A stretch of 64,000 nucleotides of DNA. Source: Pseudomonas sp. MWU13-2105 (GTDB lineage: Bacteria; Pseudomonadota; Gammaproteobacteria; Pseudomonadales; Pseudomonadaceae). The notes below the pieces were generated by a model. That model was not told the origin of the DNA. It saw only the letters and a program-made list of their open reading frames with translations, and did no database searches. The position numbers and the translations under genes are program-made. The DNA is taken from positions 124,001 through 188,000 of the forward strand of contig NZ_JALLIY010000013.1 in assembly GCF_023242315.1 (NCBI RefSeq), in the 5' to 3' direction. Shown piece after piece: positions 8,143-16,893 of the stretch; positions within the stretch are counted from its first letter, which is position 1, and each line of letters starts with the position of its first letter.

Positions 8143-8538
8143 ATGCCCATGATCAAGACTTTTGTCCGCAGTACCTATTCGACGTGGCTGATGGCTGCGT
8201 TTCTGGCGTTTTTTGGAGAACTCACCATGGCGAGCAGCCTGCTCATGACCAGCCCCGAGGCCCTTGTCGGCCAGTGGTGGATGTACCCCGAAGGAGAAGA
8301 CCCCAAGGCCTGCGAGCTGGACCTGGCATTGCAGTCACCGCGCCTGGGTGGCGACCTGGAGTGCATCGCCGGCTGGTTGGGCGAGCGCCCGGCCAACTGG
8401 GAGCCGACCCCCGATGGCCTGTGGCTGTATGGCGTCGAAGGGACCGGCATCGTGCACTTCAATCGGCAGAAGGCCGATCGTTATGAAGTGCGCCTGAGGA
8501 ATGGCGTCGTTCTGCTACTGGTGCGCGACAAATCATGA
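8143..8538 (+). CDS. aprI: Periplasmic serralysin inhibitor AprI/Inh
   Basis: The 131-residue precursor has a signal peptide and a likely cleavage at TMA-SSLLMTS, giving a mature inhibitor of about 100 residues that begins Ser-Ser-Leu. In this family that N-terminus inserts into the protease active site. The beta-barrel region retains GQWWMYPEG, a Cys pair (ACELDL, LECIAGW) and WEPTPDGLWL. It protects the cell from AprA that is not yet exported. The longest start is 8143 (or 8149). An ATG at 8227, just before the mature sequence, has a better ribosome-binding site (GGAG, spacing 8), so the start is less certain than the identity. Confidence 0.9.
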   Translation: MPMIKTFVRSTYSTWLMAAFLAFFGELTMASSLLMTSPEALVGQWWMYPEGEDPKACELDLALQSPRLGGDLECIAGWLGERPANWEPTPDGLWLYGVEGTGIVHFNRQKADRYEVRLRNGVVLLLVRDKS

Positions 8539-8611
8539 GTATTCAGAGGTAAATCGATTAAACGGCAACTTGTTACCCCGTGTTTATTAGTTGCTTTGTC
8601 GTTCAGTCTTT

Positions 8612-8635
8612 ATGAATCGCGAAAGAACGATTCAT
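8612..8635. promoter_or_regulatory. Stem-loop in the aprI-aprD gap
   Basis: An inverted repeat with arms ATGAATCG and CGATTCAT and an 8-base loop lies in the 182-base gap between aprI and aprD. It could be an operator, an RNA processing site or a translational control element for aprD. No T-run follows. Confidence 0.4.
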
Positions 8636-8720
8636 GTTGAAAGTACCTATGTTTCCGAGCGGCTCGTCGCCATCGGATAAAGGTATGTACTCGGCTGTCC
8701 GTAAATTTCAAGGAAGATAG

Positions 8721-10502
8721 ATGACCCCGCCGAAAATGATGTCCGGGACACCTTTGATCCGTGTGCTCGGCGATTATAAAAATATTCTGTTCAGCGTCGG
8801 CTGCTTCACTGCGTTGATCAACCTGCTGATGCTGGTGCCGTCGATTTACATGCTCCAGGTCTATGACCGGGTACTGACCTCGCAGAACGAAACCACCCTG
8901 GTGATGCTGAGCATCATGGTCGTGGGTTTCTTTGCCTTTATCGGGCTGCTGGAAGTGGTCCGCAGTTTCATCGTGATCCGCATCGGCAGCGCGCTGGAGC
9001 GGCGCTTGAACCTGCGGGTCTACCAGGCGGCCTTCGAGCGCAACCTGTTGCGCGGCGAAGGTCACGCCGGCCAGGCCCTCGGCGACCTGACGCAGATTCG
9101 CCAGTTTCTCACCGGGCCGGCGCTGTTCGCCTTTTTCGACGCGCCGTGGTTTCCCATCTACCTGCTGGTGATCTTCCTGTTCAACCCCTGGCTGGGGGGC
9201 TTCGCCAGTGTCGGGGCCTTGCTGCTGATTGCCCTGGCCTGCCTCAACGAATCGATGACCAAAAAGCCCTTGAGCGAAGCCAGCGGTTATTCGCAACGCT
9301 CGACTCAACTGGCCACCAGTCATCTGCACAACGCCGAGACCATCCAGGCCATGGGCATGCTCGGCGTGCTGCGCAAGCGCTGGTTCCAGGTGCACTCGCG
9401 ATTCCTGGCACGGCAGAACCGCGCCAGCGATACCGGGGCGGTGATTACCTCCCTGAGCAAGATGTCGCGCCTGTGCCTGCAATCGCTGGTGTTGGGCCTG
9501 GGGGCGCTGTTGGTGATCAAGGGCGAGATGACCGCCGGGATGATGATCGCCGGCTCCATCCTGATGGGACGGGTGCTCAGTCCCATCGACCAGTTGATTG
9601 CGGTGTGGAAACAGTGGAGCACGGCCAAGCTCGCCTATCAGCGCCTGGACGGCCTGTTGCGCGAGTTTCCGGAGGAGGAAGGGCAGATGAGCCTGCCCGC
9701 GCCCCAGGGCCAGGTGGCGTTTGAACAGGTCAGCGCCGGACCGCCGGGCAAGCGTGGCGCGACCTTGCACTTGGTGAGCTTCAGCCTGGCCCCCGGCGAA
9801 GTGCTGGGGGTGCTCGGCGCCTCGGGTTCGGGCAAGTCGACCCTGGCCCGGGTGCTGGTGGGCGTCTGGCCGACCCTCGGCGGCACCGTGCGCCTGGACG
9901 GTGCCGACCTGCATCGCTGGGACCGCGACGACCTCGGTCCGCATATCGGTTACTTGCCCCAGGACATCGAGTTGTTCAGCGGCACCATTGCCGAGAATAT
10001 CGCGCGGTTTGCCGAGGTCGATTCAGTGAAAGTGGTCGAGGCGGCGCGCCAGGCCGGGGTACATGAACTGATCCTGCGCCTGCCCCAGGGCTACGATACG
10101 CTGCTGGGAGAAGACGGCAGCGGCCTGTCCGGCGGACAGAAACAGCGCGTGGCGCTGGCCCGTGCGCTCTATGGCAGTCCGCGCCTGGTGGTGCTGGATG
10201 AACCCAATTCCAACCTCGATGTGGTCGGGGAAACCGCCTTGACCCAGGCGATTGCCCTGCTCAAGGCCGGGGGCAGCACGGTGGTCCTGGTGACCCATCG
10301 TTCCAGCTCCTTGACCCAGGCGGACAAGTTGCTGGTGCTCAACGAAGGCCGCCTGCAAGCCTTCGGCAGCAGTGCCGATGTGCTCAAGGCGCTATCGGCC
10401 GGCGCCCAGCCCCTAGCACAACCGGTCCGCGAGACTGCCGCCCCGACCGGCGTCAGCCTGAACCGACAGTATCCGGCGCCGACGCGCAGCAGCGGCGCAT
10501 GA
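8721..10502 (+). CDS. aprD: Type I secretion ABC transporter AprD
   Basis: The 593-residue inner-membrane exporter half-transporter (PrtD/AprD family) has an N-terminal membrane domain of about six helices (residues 20-300). The C-terminal ATPase carries Walker A GASGSGKST, signature LSGGQKQRVALARAL and Walker B RLVVLDEP followed by NSNLD. It powers one-step export of AprA and probably the I.3 lipase through AprE and AprF. It overlaps aprE by four bases. Spacing to aprI (182 bases) leaves room for its own leader. No C39 peptidase domain is present, as expected for RTX exporters. Confidence 0.96.
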   Translation: MTPPKMMSGTPLIRVLGDYKNILFSVGCFTALINLLMLVPSIYMLQVYDRVLTSQNETTLVMLSIMVVGFFAFIGLLEVVRSFIVIRIGSALERRLNLRVYQAAFERNLLRGEGHAGQALGDLTQIRQFLTGPALFAFFDAPWFPIYLLVIFLFNPWLGGFASVGALLLIALACLNESMTKKPLSEASGYSQRSTQLATSHLHNAETIQAMGMLGVLRKRWFQVHSRFLARQNRASDTGAVITSLSKMSRLCLQSLVLGLGALLVIKGEMTAGMMIAGSILMGRVLSPIDQLIAVWKQWSTAKLAYQRLDGLLREFPEEEGQMSLPAPQGQVAFEQVSAGPPGKRGATLHLVSFSLAPGEVLGVLGASGSGKSTLARVLVGVWPTLGGTVRLDGADLHRWDRDDLGPHIGYLPQDIELFSGTIAENIARFAEVDSVKVVEAARQAGVHELILRLPQGYDTLLGEDGSGLSGGQKQRVALARALYGSPRLVVLDEPNSNLDVVGETALTQAIALLKAGGSTVVLVTHRSSSLTQADKLLVLNEGRLQAFGSSADVLKALSAGAQPLAQPVRETAAPTGVSLNRQYPAPTRSSGA

Positions 10503-11827
10503 GCAAGGACAGCACGATGCAGATCAGTCCCCCTGTTGAATACCGCGAGCACGACGCCCGGTTCTTTGCCCGCATGGGCTGGCTGTTGGCGCTGGTGGGC
10601 GCCGGCGGCTTCTTTCTCTGGGCGGCGCTGGCGCCGCTGGACCAGGGTATTGCCGTGCAGGGCACGGTGGTGGTGTCCGGCAAGCGCAAGGCTGTGCAAT
10701 CCCTCGGCGGCGGCGTGGTCAGCCGGATCCTGGTGCGCGAAGGGCAAGTGGTGCATCAGGGCCAGCCGCTGTTTCGCCTCGACCAGACCCAGCTGTCGGC
10801 CGATGTGCAATCGCTGCAGGCCCAGTACCGCATGGCCTGGGCCAGCCAGGCGCGCTGGCAGAGCGAGCGCGACAATCTGCCCCGGGTGGTGTTTCCGCCC
10901 GAGTTGAGCACGGATGCCGACCCGCGCCTGGCGCTGGTCCTCGAAGGCCAGCGACAACTGTTCAGCAGCCGTCGCGAAGCCTTTTTCCGTGAGCAGGCTG
11001 GCATTCGCGCCAGTATCGATGGCGCCGGCTCGCAACTGGCCGGCATGCGCCGGGCACGCAACGACATGCTGGCCCGCGCCGACTCCCTGCGCAGCCAGTT
11101 GGACAACCTCAAACCGCTGGCGGACAACGGCTATATCCCACGCAATCGCCTGTTGGACTACCAGCGCCAGCTGTCCCAGGTGCAACAGGACCTGGCACAG
11201 AACAGCGGCGAAAGCGGGCGGGTCGAGCAGGGCATTGTCGAGTCGCGGCTCAAACTTTCGCAACACGCCGAGGAGTACCAGAAGGAAGTCCGCGGCCAGT
11301 TGGCCGAGGCCCAGCTCAAGAGCCTGACCCTGGAGCAGCAGTTGCGCTCGGCGGGTTTCGATTTGCAGCACAGCGAGATCATCGCGCCGGCCGAGGGCAT
11401 CGCGGTCAACCTCGGCGTGCACACCGAAGGCGCGGTGATCCGCGCCGGGGAAACCCTGCTGGAGATCGTGCCCCAGGGCGAGCGCCTGGAAGTCGAGGGG
11501 CATCTGCCGGTCAATCTGGTGGACAAGGTCGGCAGCCATCTGCCCGTGGACATCCTGTTCACCGCCTTCAATCAGAGTCGTACCCCACGGGTGCCCGGCG
11601 AAGTCAGCCTGATCTCCGCCGACCAGTTGCTCGATGAAAAGACCGGTGCGCCGTATTACGTGCTGCGTACTTCGGTGAGCGACATGGCCCTGGAAAAGCT
11701 CCACGGGCTGGTGATCAAGCCGGGCATGCCCGCCGAGATGTTCGTGCGTACCGGCGAGCGCTCGCTGCTCAACTATCTGTTCAAACCGCTGCTGGACCGC
11801 GCGGGTTCCGCGCTGACCGAGCAATAG
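10499..11827 (+). CDS. aprE: Type I secretion membrane fusion protein AprE
   Basis: The 442-residue HlyD-family adaptor has one N-terminal membrane anchor (about residues 25-45). A lipoyl-like half (IAVQGTVVVSGKRKAVQ) is followed by a long coiled-coil hairpin (about 100-290) and the beta-barrel return (IIAPAEGIAVNLGVHTEGAV). It bridges AprD and AprF across the periplasm. Its start overlaps the aprD stop as ATGA, indicating translational coupling. A second in-frame ATG at 10517 is possible but does not change the function. Confidence 0.95.
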   Translation: MSKDSTMQISPPVEYREHDARFFARMGWLLALVGAGGFFLWAALAPLDQGIAVQGTVVVSGKRKAVQSLGGGVVSRILVREGQVVHQGQPLFRLDQTQLSADVQSLQAQYRMAWASQARWQSERDNLPRVVFPPELSTDADPRLALVLEGQRQLFSSRREAFFREQAGIRASIDGAGSQLAGMRRARNDMLARADSLRSQLDNLKPLADNGYIPRNRLLDYQRQLSQVQQDLAQNSGESGRVEQGIVESRLKLSQHAEEYQKEVRGQLAEAQLKSLTLEQQLRSAGFDLQHSEIIAPAEGIAVNLGVHTEGAVIRAGETLLEIVPQGERLEVEGHLPVNLVDKVGSHLPVDILFTAFNQSRTPRVPGEVSLISADQLLDEKTGAPYYVLRTSVSDMALEKLHGLVIKPGMPAEMFVRTGERSLLNYLFKPLLDRAGSALTEQ

Positions 11828-11828
11828 G

Positions 11829-13178
11829 ATGCTGCACCGAATGAAGACACTGTCGATGATCGTGGCAACGCTGTCGCTGTTGGTCAGCACCGGCAGCCAG
11901 GCCATGGGGCCGTTCCAGGTCTACGAGCAGGCGCTGCGTAATGACCCGGTATTCCTCGGCGCGCTCAAGGAGCGCGATGCCGGCCAGGAAAACCGCGCCA
12001 TTGGCCGCGCCGGCCTGTTGCCGAAAATTTCCTACAACTACAACCAGGGCCGCAACGATTCGCGGGCCACCTACCTCAGTGAGCGCGGCAATGCCCACGA
12101 GGACCGCCGCTACACCAGCTCCGGCTCCACGCTGATGCTGCAACAACCGCTGATCGACTACGAGGCCTACGCCAATTACCGCAAGGGCGTGGCGCAGGCG
12201 TTGTTCGCCGATGAAACCTTTCGCGGCAAGAGCCAGGAACTGCTGGTGCGGGTCCTGACCTACTACACCAAGGCATTGTTTGCCCAGGACCAGATCGAGA
12301 TCGCCCAGGCGCGCAAGAAAGCCTATGAGGAGCAGTTCCAGCAGAACGAGCATCTGTTCCGCCAGGGCGAGGGTACGCGTACCGATATTCTTGAAGCCGA
12401 GTCGCGTTTCGAGCTGGCCACCGCCGAGGAAATCGAAGCCCGCAACGAGCAGGATGCCGCCCTGCGCGAGCTGGGGGCGCTGATCGGCGTGGCGTCGGTG
12501 GATGTTACCGAACTGGCACCGCTGGCCCAGGCTTTCCAGTCGTTTCCCCTGGAACCGGCGAATTTCGACACCTGGCACGCCATGGCCCTGGAGAACAACC
12601 CGATCCTGGCGTCCCAGCGCCAGGCCCTCGAAGTCGCCCGTTATGAAGTGGAACGCAATCGCGCCGGGCACCTGCCCAAGCTCAATGCCTATGCCAGCGT
12701 GCGCAAGAGCGAATCCGACAGTGGCAACACCTACAACCAGCGTTACGACACCAACACCATCGGTTTCGAGGTGAACGTGCCGCTGTTTGCCGGTGGCGGG
12801 GTCTCGGCGTCGGTACGCCAGGCCAGTGCCAATCTGGAGCAGGCCGAATACGAGCTGGACGGCAAGACCCGCGAAACCCTGATCGAGCTGCGCCGTCAGT
12901 TCAGCGCCTGCCTGTCGGGGGTGAGCAAGCTGCGCGCCTATCAGAAGGCCTTGAGTTCGGCCGAAGCCCTGGTGGTCTCGACCAAGCAGAGCATCCTCGG
13001 CGGCGAGCGGGTCAACCTCGATGCGCTGAACGCCGAGCAGCAGCTCTACAGCACCCGCCGCGACCTGGCCCAGGCGCGCTATGACTACTTGATGGCCTGG
13101 ACCAAGTTGCATTACTACGCGGGCACCTTGCGCGAAACCGATTTGGCCAGGGTCGACGAGGCCTTCATAGGGCAATAA
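11829..13178 (+). CDS. aprF: Type I secretion outer membrane protein AprF
   Basis: The 449-residue TolC-family protein has a signal peptide (core LSMIVATLSLLVSTGSQA) and two tandem outer-membrane-efflux repeats with long amphipathic helices. Examples are QVYEQALRNDPVFLGALKERDAG in its two halves and ARYEVERNRAGHLPKLNAYAS. It forms the exit duct of the AprDEF exporter. The frame opens at an ATG at 11829, one base after the aprE stop. A second ATG at 11841 (MKTLSM) sits directly before the signal peptide and could be the true start. It is followed 25 bases later by the lipase. Confidence 0.94.
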   Translation: MLHRMKTLSMIVATLSLLVSTGSQAMGPFQVYEQALRNDPVFLGALKERDAGQENRAIGRAGLLPKISYNYNQGRNDSRATYLSERGNAHEDRRYTSSGSTLMLQQPLIDYEAYANYRKGVAQALFADETFRGKSQELLVRVLTYYTKALFAQDQIEIAQARKKAYEEQFQQNEHLFRQGEGTRTDILEAESRFELATAEEIEARNEQDAALRELGALIGVASVDVTELAPLAQAFQSFPLEPANFDTWHAMALENNPILASQRQALEVARYEVERNRAGHLPKLNAYASVRKSESDSGNTYNQRYDTNTIGFEVNVPLFAGGGVSASVRQASANLEQAEYELDGKTRETLIELRRQFSACLSGVSKLRAYQKALSSAEALVVSTKQSILGGERVNLDALNAEQQLYSTRRDLAQARYDYLMAWTKLHYYAGTLRETDLARVDEAFIGQ

Positions 13179-13203
13179 TTCCAACCAGCAAGGAGGCAAT
13201 ACC

Positions 13204-15051
13204 ATGGGTGTATTTGACTATAAAAGCGTAGGAACCGAGGCTTCGAAAGCGCTGTATTCCGATGCGTTGGCGATCACCTTGTACTCCTACCACAACCTCG
13301 ACAACGGCTTTGCCGTGGGCTACCAGCAGAACGGTTTCGGCCTGGGCCTGCCGGCGACCCTGGTCAAGGCCCTGATCGGCGGCACGGATGCCCAGGGGGT
13401 CATTCCCGGGGTGCCGTGGAACCCGGACTCGGAGAAAGCCGCGCTGGCGGCGGTCAAGGCCGCCGGCTGGACGCCCATCAGCGCCGCGCAACTGGGTTAC
13501 GGCGGCAAGACCGACGCCCGCGGCACCTTCTATGGCGAACAGGCCGGTTACACCACGGCGCAGGCGGAAATCCTTGGCAAGTACGACGCCAGCGGGCACC
13601 TGACCGAGATCGGTGTGTCCTTCCGTGGCACCAGCGGCCCACGGGAAACGCTGATCAGCGATTCCATCGGCGATGCGATCAACGACTTGCTGGCGGCCAT
13701 CGGGCCCAAGGACTACGCGAAGAACTACAGCGCCAATGCCTTCGAGGGCCTGCTCAACAGCGTGGCGAGCTTTGCCGCCGCCAACGGCCTGTCCGGCAAG
13801 GACGTGCTGGTCAGCGGCCACAGCCTGGGCGGGCTGGCGGTCAACAGCGTGGCCGACCTGAGCAAGGACCATTGGGGCGGCTTCTACAAGAATGCCAACT
13901 ACATCGCCTTCGCCTCGCCGACCCAGAGCGGTGCGGGCACCCAGGTGCTGAATATCGGTTATGAAAACGACCCGGTATTCCGCGCCCTCGACGGCTCCAG
14001 CCTGAGCCTGGCGACCTTGGGTGTACATGATGCGAACAAGGCTTCGGCGACCAACAATATCGTCAGTTTCAACGATCATTACGCGTCCGATGCCTGGAAC
14101 GTGCTGCCGTTTTCCATCGGCAATGTCGCCACCTGGATTTCCCACCTGCCGACGGCCTATGGCGATGGCCTGAATCGGGTGCTGGGGTCGCAGTTCTATG
14201 ACCTGACCAGCAAGGATTCGACCATTGTCGTCGCCAACCTGTCGGACCCGGCGCGGGACAAGACCTGGGTGCAGGATCTCAATCGTAACGCCGAGACCCA
14301 TAGTGGCAGCACCTTTATCATTGGCAGCGACGCCAATGACCTGCTCAAGGGCGGGCGGGGCAATGACTACATCGAAGGGCGCGGTGGTAACGACACCTTC
14401 AGGGATGACGGTGGCTACAACATCATCCTGGGCGGCAAGGGCAACAACACCTTCGACCTGCAGAAATCCCTGAGTAGCTTCGATATCGCCAATGACGGCC
14501 ACGGCACCTTGTATATCCGCGATGCCAGCGGCGGGATCAGCATCGCCCAGAATATCGGTACGCTGGTCAGCAAGGAGTCGAGCCTGGTGTTCTTCAACAA
14601 GGACGTGGCCCATGTGGTGGGGAACCAGAGTCTGTCAGAGGGGAGTTATGTCAACTCGCAGGTGGGTAGTGATGGTGCCGATACCCTGACCGCGAAGTCT
14701 TCGGGAGAGTGGTTGCTGGGCAATGGCGGCGACGATCACCTGATCGGTGCGGCCAAGGGCGGCAACCTGTTTATCGGTGGGGCCGGCAATGACCTGATGG
14801 ACGCGAAGGGCGGGGGTAATACCTTCCTGTTCAACGGCTTCAACGGGTCGTTCGGCCAGGACAAGATCACCGGCTTCCAGGCGTCCGACAAACTGGTGTT
14901 CATGGGTTATGCCGATTCCCAGGGGCACACTATCCAGGAGCATGCCAGGGTGGTGGGGCACGATACGGTGCTGACCTTCGGGGCGGATTCGGTGACGTTG
15001 GTGGGGGTAGGGTTGGATGTGCTGAAGGGGGCGAGTGTGGTGATCGCCTGA
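13204..15051 (+). CDS. tliA: Family I.3 secreted triacylglycerol lipase (TliA/LipA type)
   Basis: The 615-residue lipase is the usual length for family I.3 (about 617). The nucleophile is Ser207 in GHSLGG, with Asp256 in YENDPVF and His314 in WISHLPT, matching the known Ser-Asp-His spacing of Pseudomonas sp. MIS38 and TliA enzymes. The C-terminal third holds RTX repeats (GGRGNDYIEG, GRGGNDTF, GGAGNDLMD) and an uncleaved type I signal. AAGGAGG precedes the ATG. Its place directly behind aprDEF matches its export route. The heat-stable enzymes of this family spoil milk. Some strains carry prtA/prtB between aprF and the lipase; here they are absent. Confidence 0.95.
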   Translation: MGVFDYKSVGTEASKALYSDALAITLYSYHNLDNGFAVGYQQNGFGLGLPATLVKALIGGTDAQGVIPGVPWNPDSEKAALAAVKAAGWTPISAAQLGYGGKTDARGTFYGEQAGYTTAQAEILGKYDASGHLTEIGVSFRGTSGPRETLISDSIGDAINDLLAAIGPKDYAKNYSANAFEGLLNSVASFAAANGLSGKDVLVSGHSLGGLAVNSVADLSKDHWGGFYKNANYIAFASPTQSGAGTQVLNIGYENDPVFRALDGSSLSLATLGVHDANKASATNNIVSFNDHYASDAWNVLPFSIGNVATWISHLPTAYGDGLNRVLGSQFYDLTSKDSTIVVANLSDPARDKTWVQDLNRNAETHSGSTFIIGSDANDLLKGGRGNDYIEGRGGNDTFRDDGGYNIILGGKGNNTFDLQKSLSSFDIANDGHGTLYIRDASGGISIAQNIGTLVSKESSLVFFNKDVAHVVGNQSLSEGSYVNSQVGSDGADTLTAKSSGEWLLGNGGDDHLIGAAKGGNLFIGGAGNDLMDAKGGGNTFLFNGFNGSFGQDKITGFQASDKLVFMGYADSQGHTIQEHARVVGHDTVLTFGADSVTLVGVGLDVLKGASVVIA

Positions 15052-15103
15052 CCGCGTCATGGGCGGGGCTTGAACACTGATCTCAAGCCTGGCTGAAGTC
15101 TAT

Positions 15104-15130
15104 GTGGCGAGCGGGCAAGCCGCTCGCCAC
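15104..15130. terminator. Bidirectional hairpin between tliA and the ArnT-like gene
   Basis: An 11-bp perfect stem (GTGGCGAGCGG / CCGCTCGCCAC) with a 5-base loop lies between the convergent lipase and glycosyltransferase genes. It lacks a T-run but is well placed to end both transcripts. Its sequence also resembles a REP half-element. Confidence 0.6.
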
Positions 15131-15157
15131 AAGTTCTCTATTCGCCGCAAGGCTGCG

Positions 15158-16759
15158 CTACGGCAGCTTCAGCAACACATAATCGTTCTTGTCGAACCGC
15201 TGGCTGAGCACGGGCACCAGATCGCCGACGGCGGTGCCTTTCAGCGCATCGAAAGTGCCTTTGTCCATCATCACCCAGGCCGGTCGCGCCACGCCCTGAA
15301 GCTGCTCGGGCGTTTCGGTGAAGATCGGCTGCAGATCGCCTTCGGCATTGACCATGAACTTGATCGCCCGCCCATCCTTGCCCACCGCGTGCATGACCAG
15401 CGGCGCCGGGTCCTTGCGCATCAACTGTTGGGTGGCCTGGGTAAAGGCGCGGGTATCGTAGGCCACGCGTTCGGTCGGCTCGACGATCAGGATATAACTG
15501 CTCCACAGTGCCAGCACCGCGCAACCGGCCAGCCCGAGGGCGCGCCAGCGGCCGTTGAACAGCAGCACCACGGCGAGGACCTGCAAGACCCCGACCAGAT
15601 AGGGGGCGACACCCAGGTCCGGCAGTTCCTCAGGAAAGCGCCGATGCAACATGAACATTCCGGCAATCAGCAGGCCGGGCAGGATCAGCCAGAGACCTTG
15701 CATCAACCCACGCAGCCAGGCAAACAGACGGCCTTTTTCAACCTGGAACGGATAGGCCGCGACGATCGCCGCCATCGGCACCATCGGCAGGATATAACGG
15801 GCTTTTTTCGCCTGGGGCACCGACAAACCAAGCATCACGATCAGCCCTGCCGCGACCGCATAGAGGGTCAGTTGCAAGGCCGGTCCGCGATGCTGGCGAC
15901 CGGTTGCCAGAATGGCGACCAGCACCAGTACCGCCAACGGATACGCCAGGGCGTAGTTGCCAAAAGCGCTGCTGAAGTAATACAGCGTGCCGCTGGAACC
16001 CGCCGAGCCGTCCATGCGGCCGGTGAACTGCATGCGGATCACTTCCTGGAGAAAGGCCGGGCCACCATCCAGCGAAGCCAGCCACAACAGCAGGCCGATG
16101 CAGGCCGCCAGCAGGAACAGGGCCTGGAAGCCGAACACGAACAGCCGACGCCATTGACCGCTGAGCAGGTAGAAGCTGCACAGCATGCCGGTGGGGATCA
16201 CCAGGCCCATGGGGCCGCGAATGGCAAAACCGAGCACCAGCAGCGCCAGGAGCAGCACGCTGCGTTTCGGCGCGCCATAGTATCTGGCGGCATAACCCAG
16301 GTAGAACACCGCCAGTGACACGGCAGCGAGCATCTGGTCGAGGGAAACCGCGCGGGTTTCGATCAGGAAATTATTGGTCAGCAACAGCAAGGCGATGCTC
16401 AGCAGCGCCCAACGTGGCGAATGCGGGGCCACCAGCCGGTACATCAGCACTACGATCCAGGCCGAGGCCAGGGCGCTTGGCAGCCAGGCGGCGAGGGCAT
16501 TGACCGTGCCGAACGGCAGCGACAGCAGCCAGATCAGCAGTGTGGAAAACGCCGAATAGTCCGGGTACGGCTCGCCATAGGTGGTCGGGAAGAAACTCGG
16601 ACCGTGGCGCAGCATTTCCTCGGCAAACAGCACGAAGCGCGAGTCAAAGCCGATGGCGGCTTGCTGGTAGACGCCGGCAACAAACAGCAGCAGGGCCAGC
16701 AGGCCGAGGCCGAGGGATTGGCGATTCAGGGTATTGCGGGATGAGGACGTCAATGTCAC
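15158..16759 (-). CDS. ArnT-like phospholipid-linked glycosyltransferase
   Basis: The roughly 533-residue polytopic membrane protein is of the GT39/GT83 (PMT/ArnT) type, with about 12 hydrophobic helices and a C-terminal periplasmic domain ending in RFDKNDYVLLKLP. The first periplasmic loop reads GFDSRFVLFAEEMLRHG. It parallels PDETRYAQIGQEMLRHG of the ArnT encoded nearby, but an expected acidic residue is Ser. Enzymes of this class move a sugar from undecaprenyl phosphate to a lipid or protein. I place the start at a GTG at 16759 (AGG about nine bases upstream). It follows ugd after a terminator, so it may be transcribed separately or by read-through. The acceptor is unknown. Confidence 0.75.
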   Translation of the reverse strand: MTLTSSSRNTLNRQSLGLGLLALLLFVAGVYQQAAIGFDSRFVLFAEEMLRHGPSFFPTTYGEPYPDYSAFSTLLIWLLSLPFGTVNALAAWLPSALASAWIVVLMYRLVAPHSPRWALLSIALLLLTNNFLIETRAVSLDQMLAAVSLAVFYLGYAARYYGAPKRSVLLLALLVLGFAIRGPMGLVIPTGMLCSFYLLSGQWRRLFVFGFQALFLLAACIGLLLWLASLDGGPAFLQEVIRMQFTGRMDGSAGSSGTLYYFSSAFGNYALAYPLAVLVLVAILATGRQHRGPALQLTLYAVAAGLIVMLGLSVPQAKKARYILPMVPMAAIVAAYPFQVEKGRLFAWLRGLMQGLWLILPGLLIAGMFMLHRRFPEELPDLGVAPYLVGVLQVLAVVLLFNGRWRALGLAGCAVLALWSSYILIVEPTERVAYDTRAFTQATQQLMRKDPAPLVMHAVGKDGRAIKFMVNAEGDLQPIFTETPEQLQGVARPAWVMMDKGTFDALKGTAVGDLVPVLSQRFDKNDYVLLKLP

Positions 16760-16802
16760 GGCCGTGAACCTGAAAAAACGGGCGAGCCCGTTAGGAACGA
16801 AA

Positions 16803-16831
16803 ACGCGGTCATTTTTTGGAAATGACCGCGT
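16803..16831 (-). terminator. Rho-independent terminator after ugd
   Basis: Arms ACGCGGTCATTT and AAATGACCGCGT form a 12-bp stem with a 5-base loop. On the minus strand it is followed by TTTTCGTT. It lies 63 bases past the ugd stop and ahead of the ArnT-like gene, so it should end the arn-ugd transcript. Confidence 0.8.
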
Positions 16832-16893
16832 CGTTTGTCTATCTGGGATAAGCCCGATGCACTGGACCGACCCAGGTATTCTCAATCAGGATG

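Noticed and set aside
13204..15051. Reading the lipase RTX repeats as a separate repeat locus
   Set aside because: The DNA repeats encode the expected calcium-binding nonapeptides of a family I.3 lipase.
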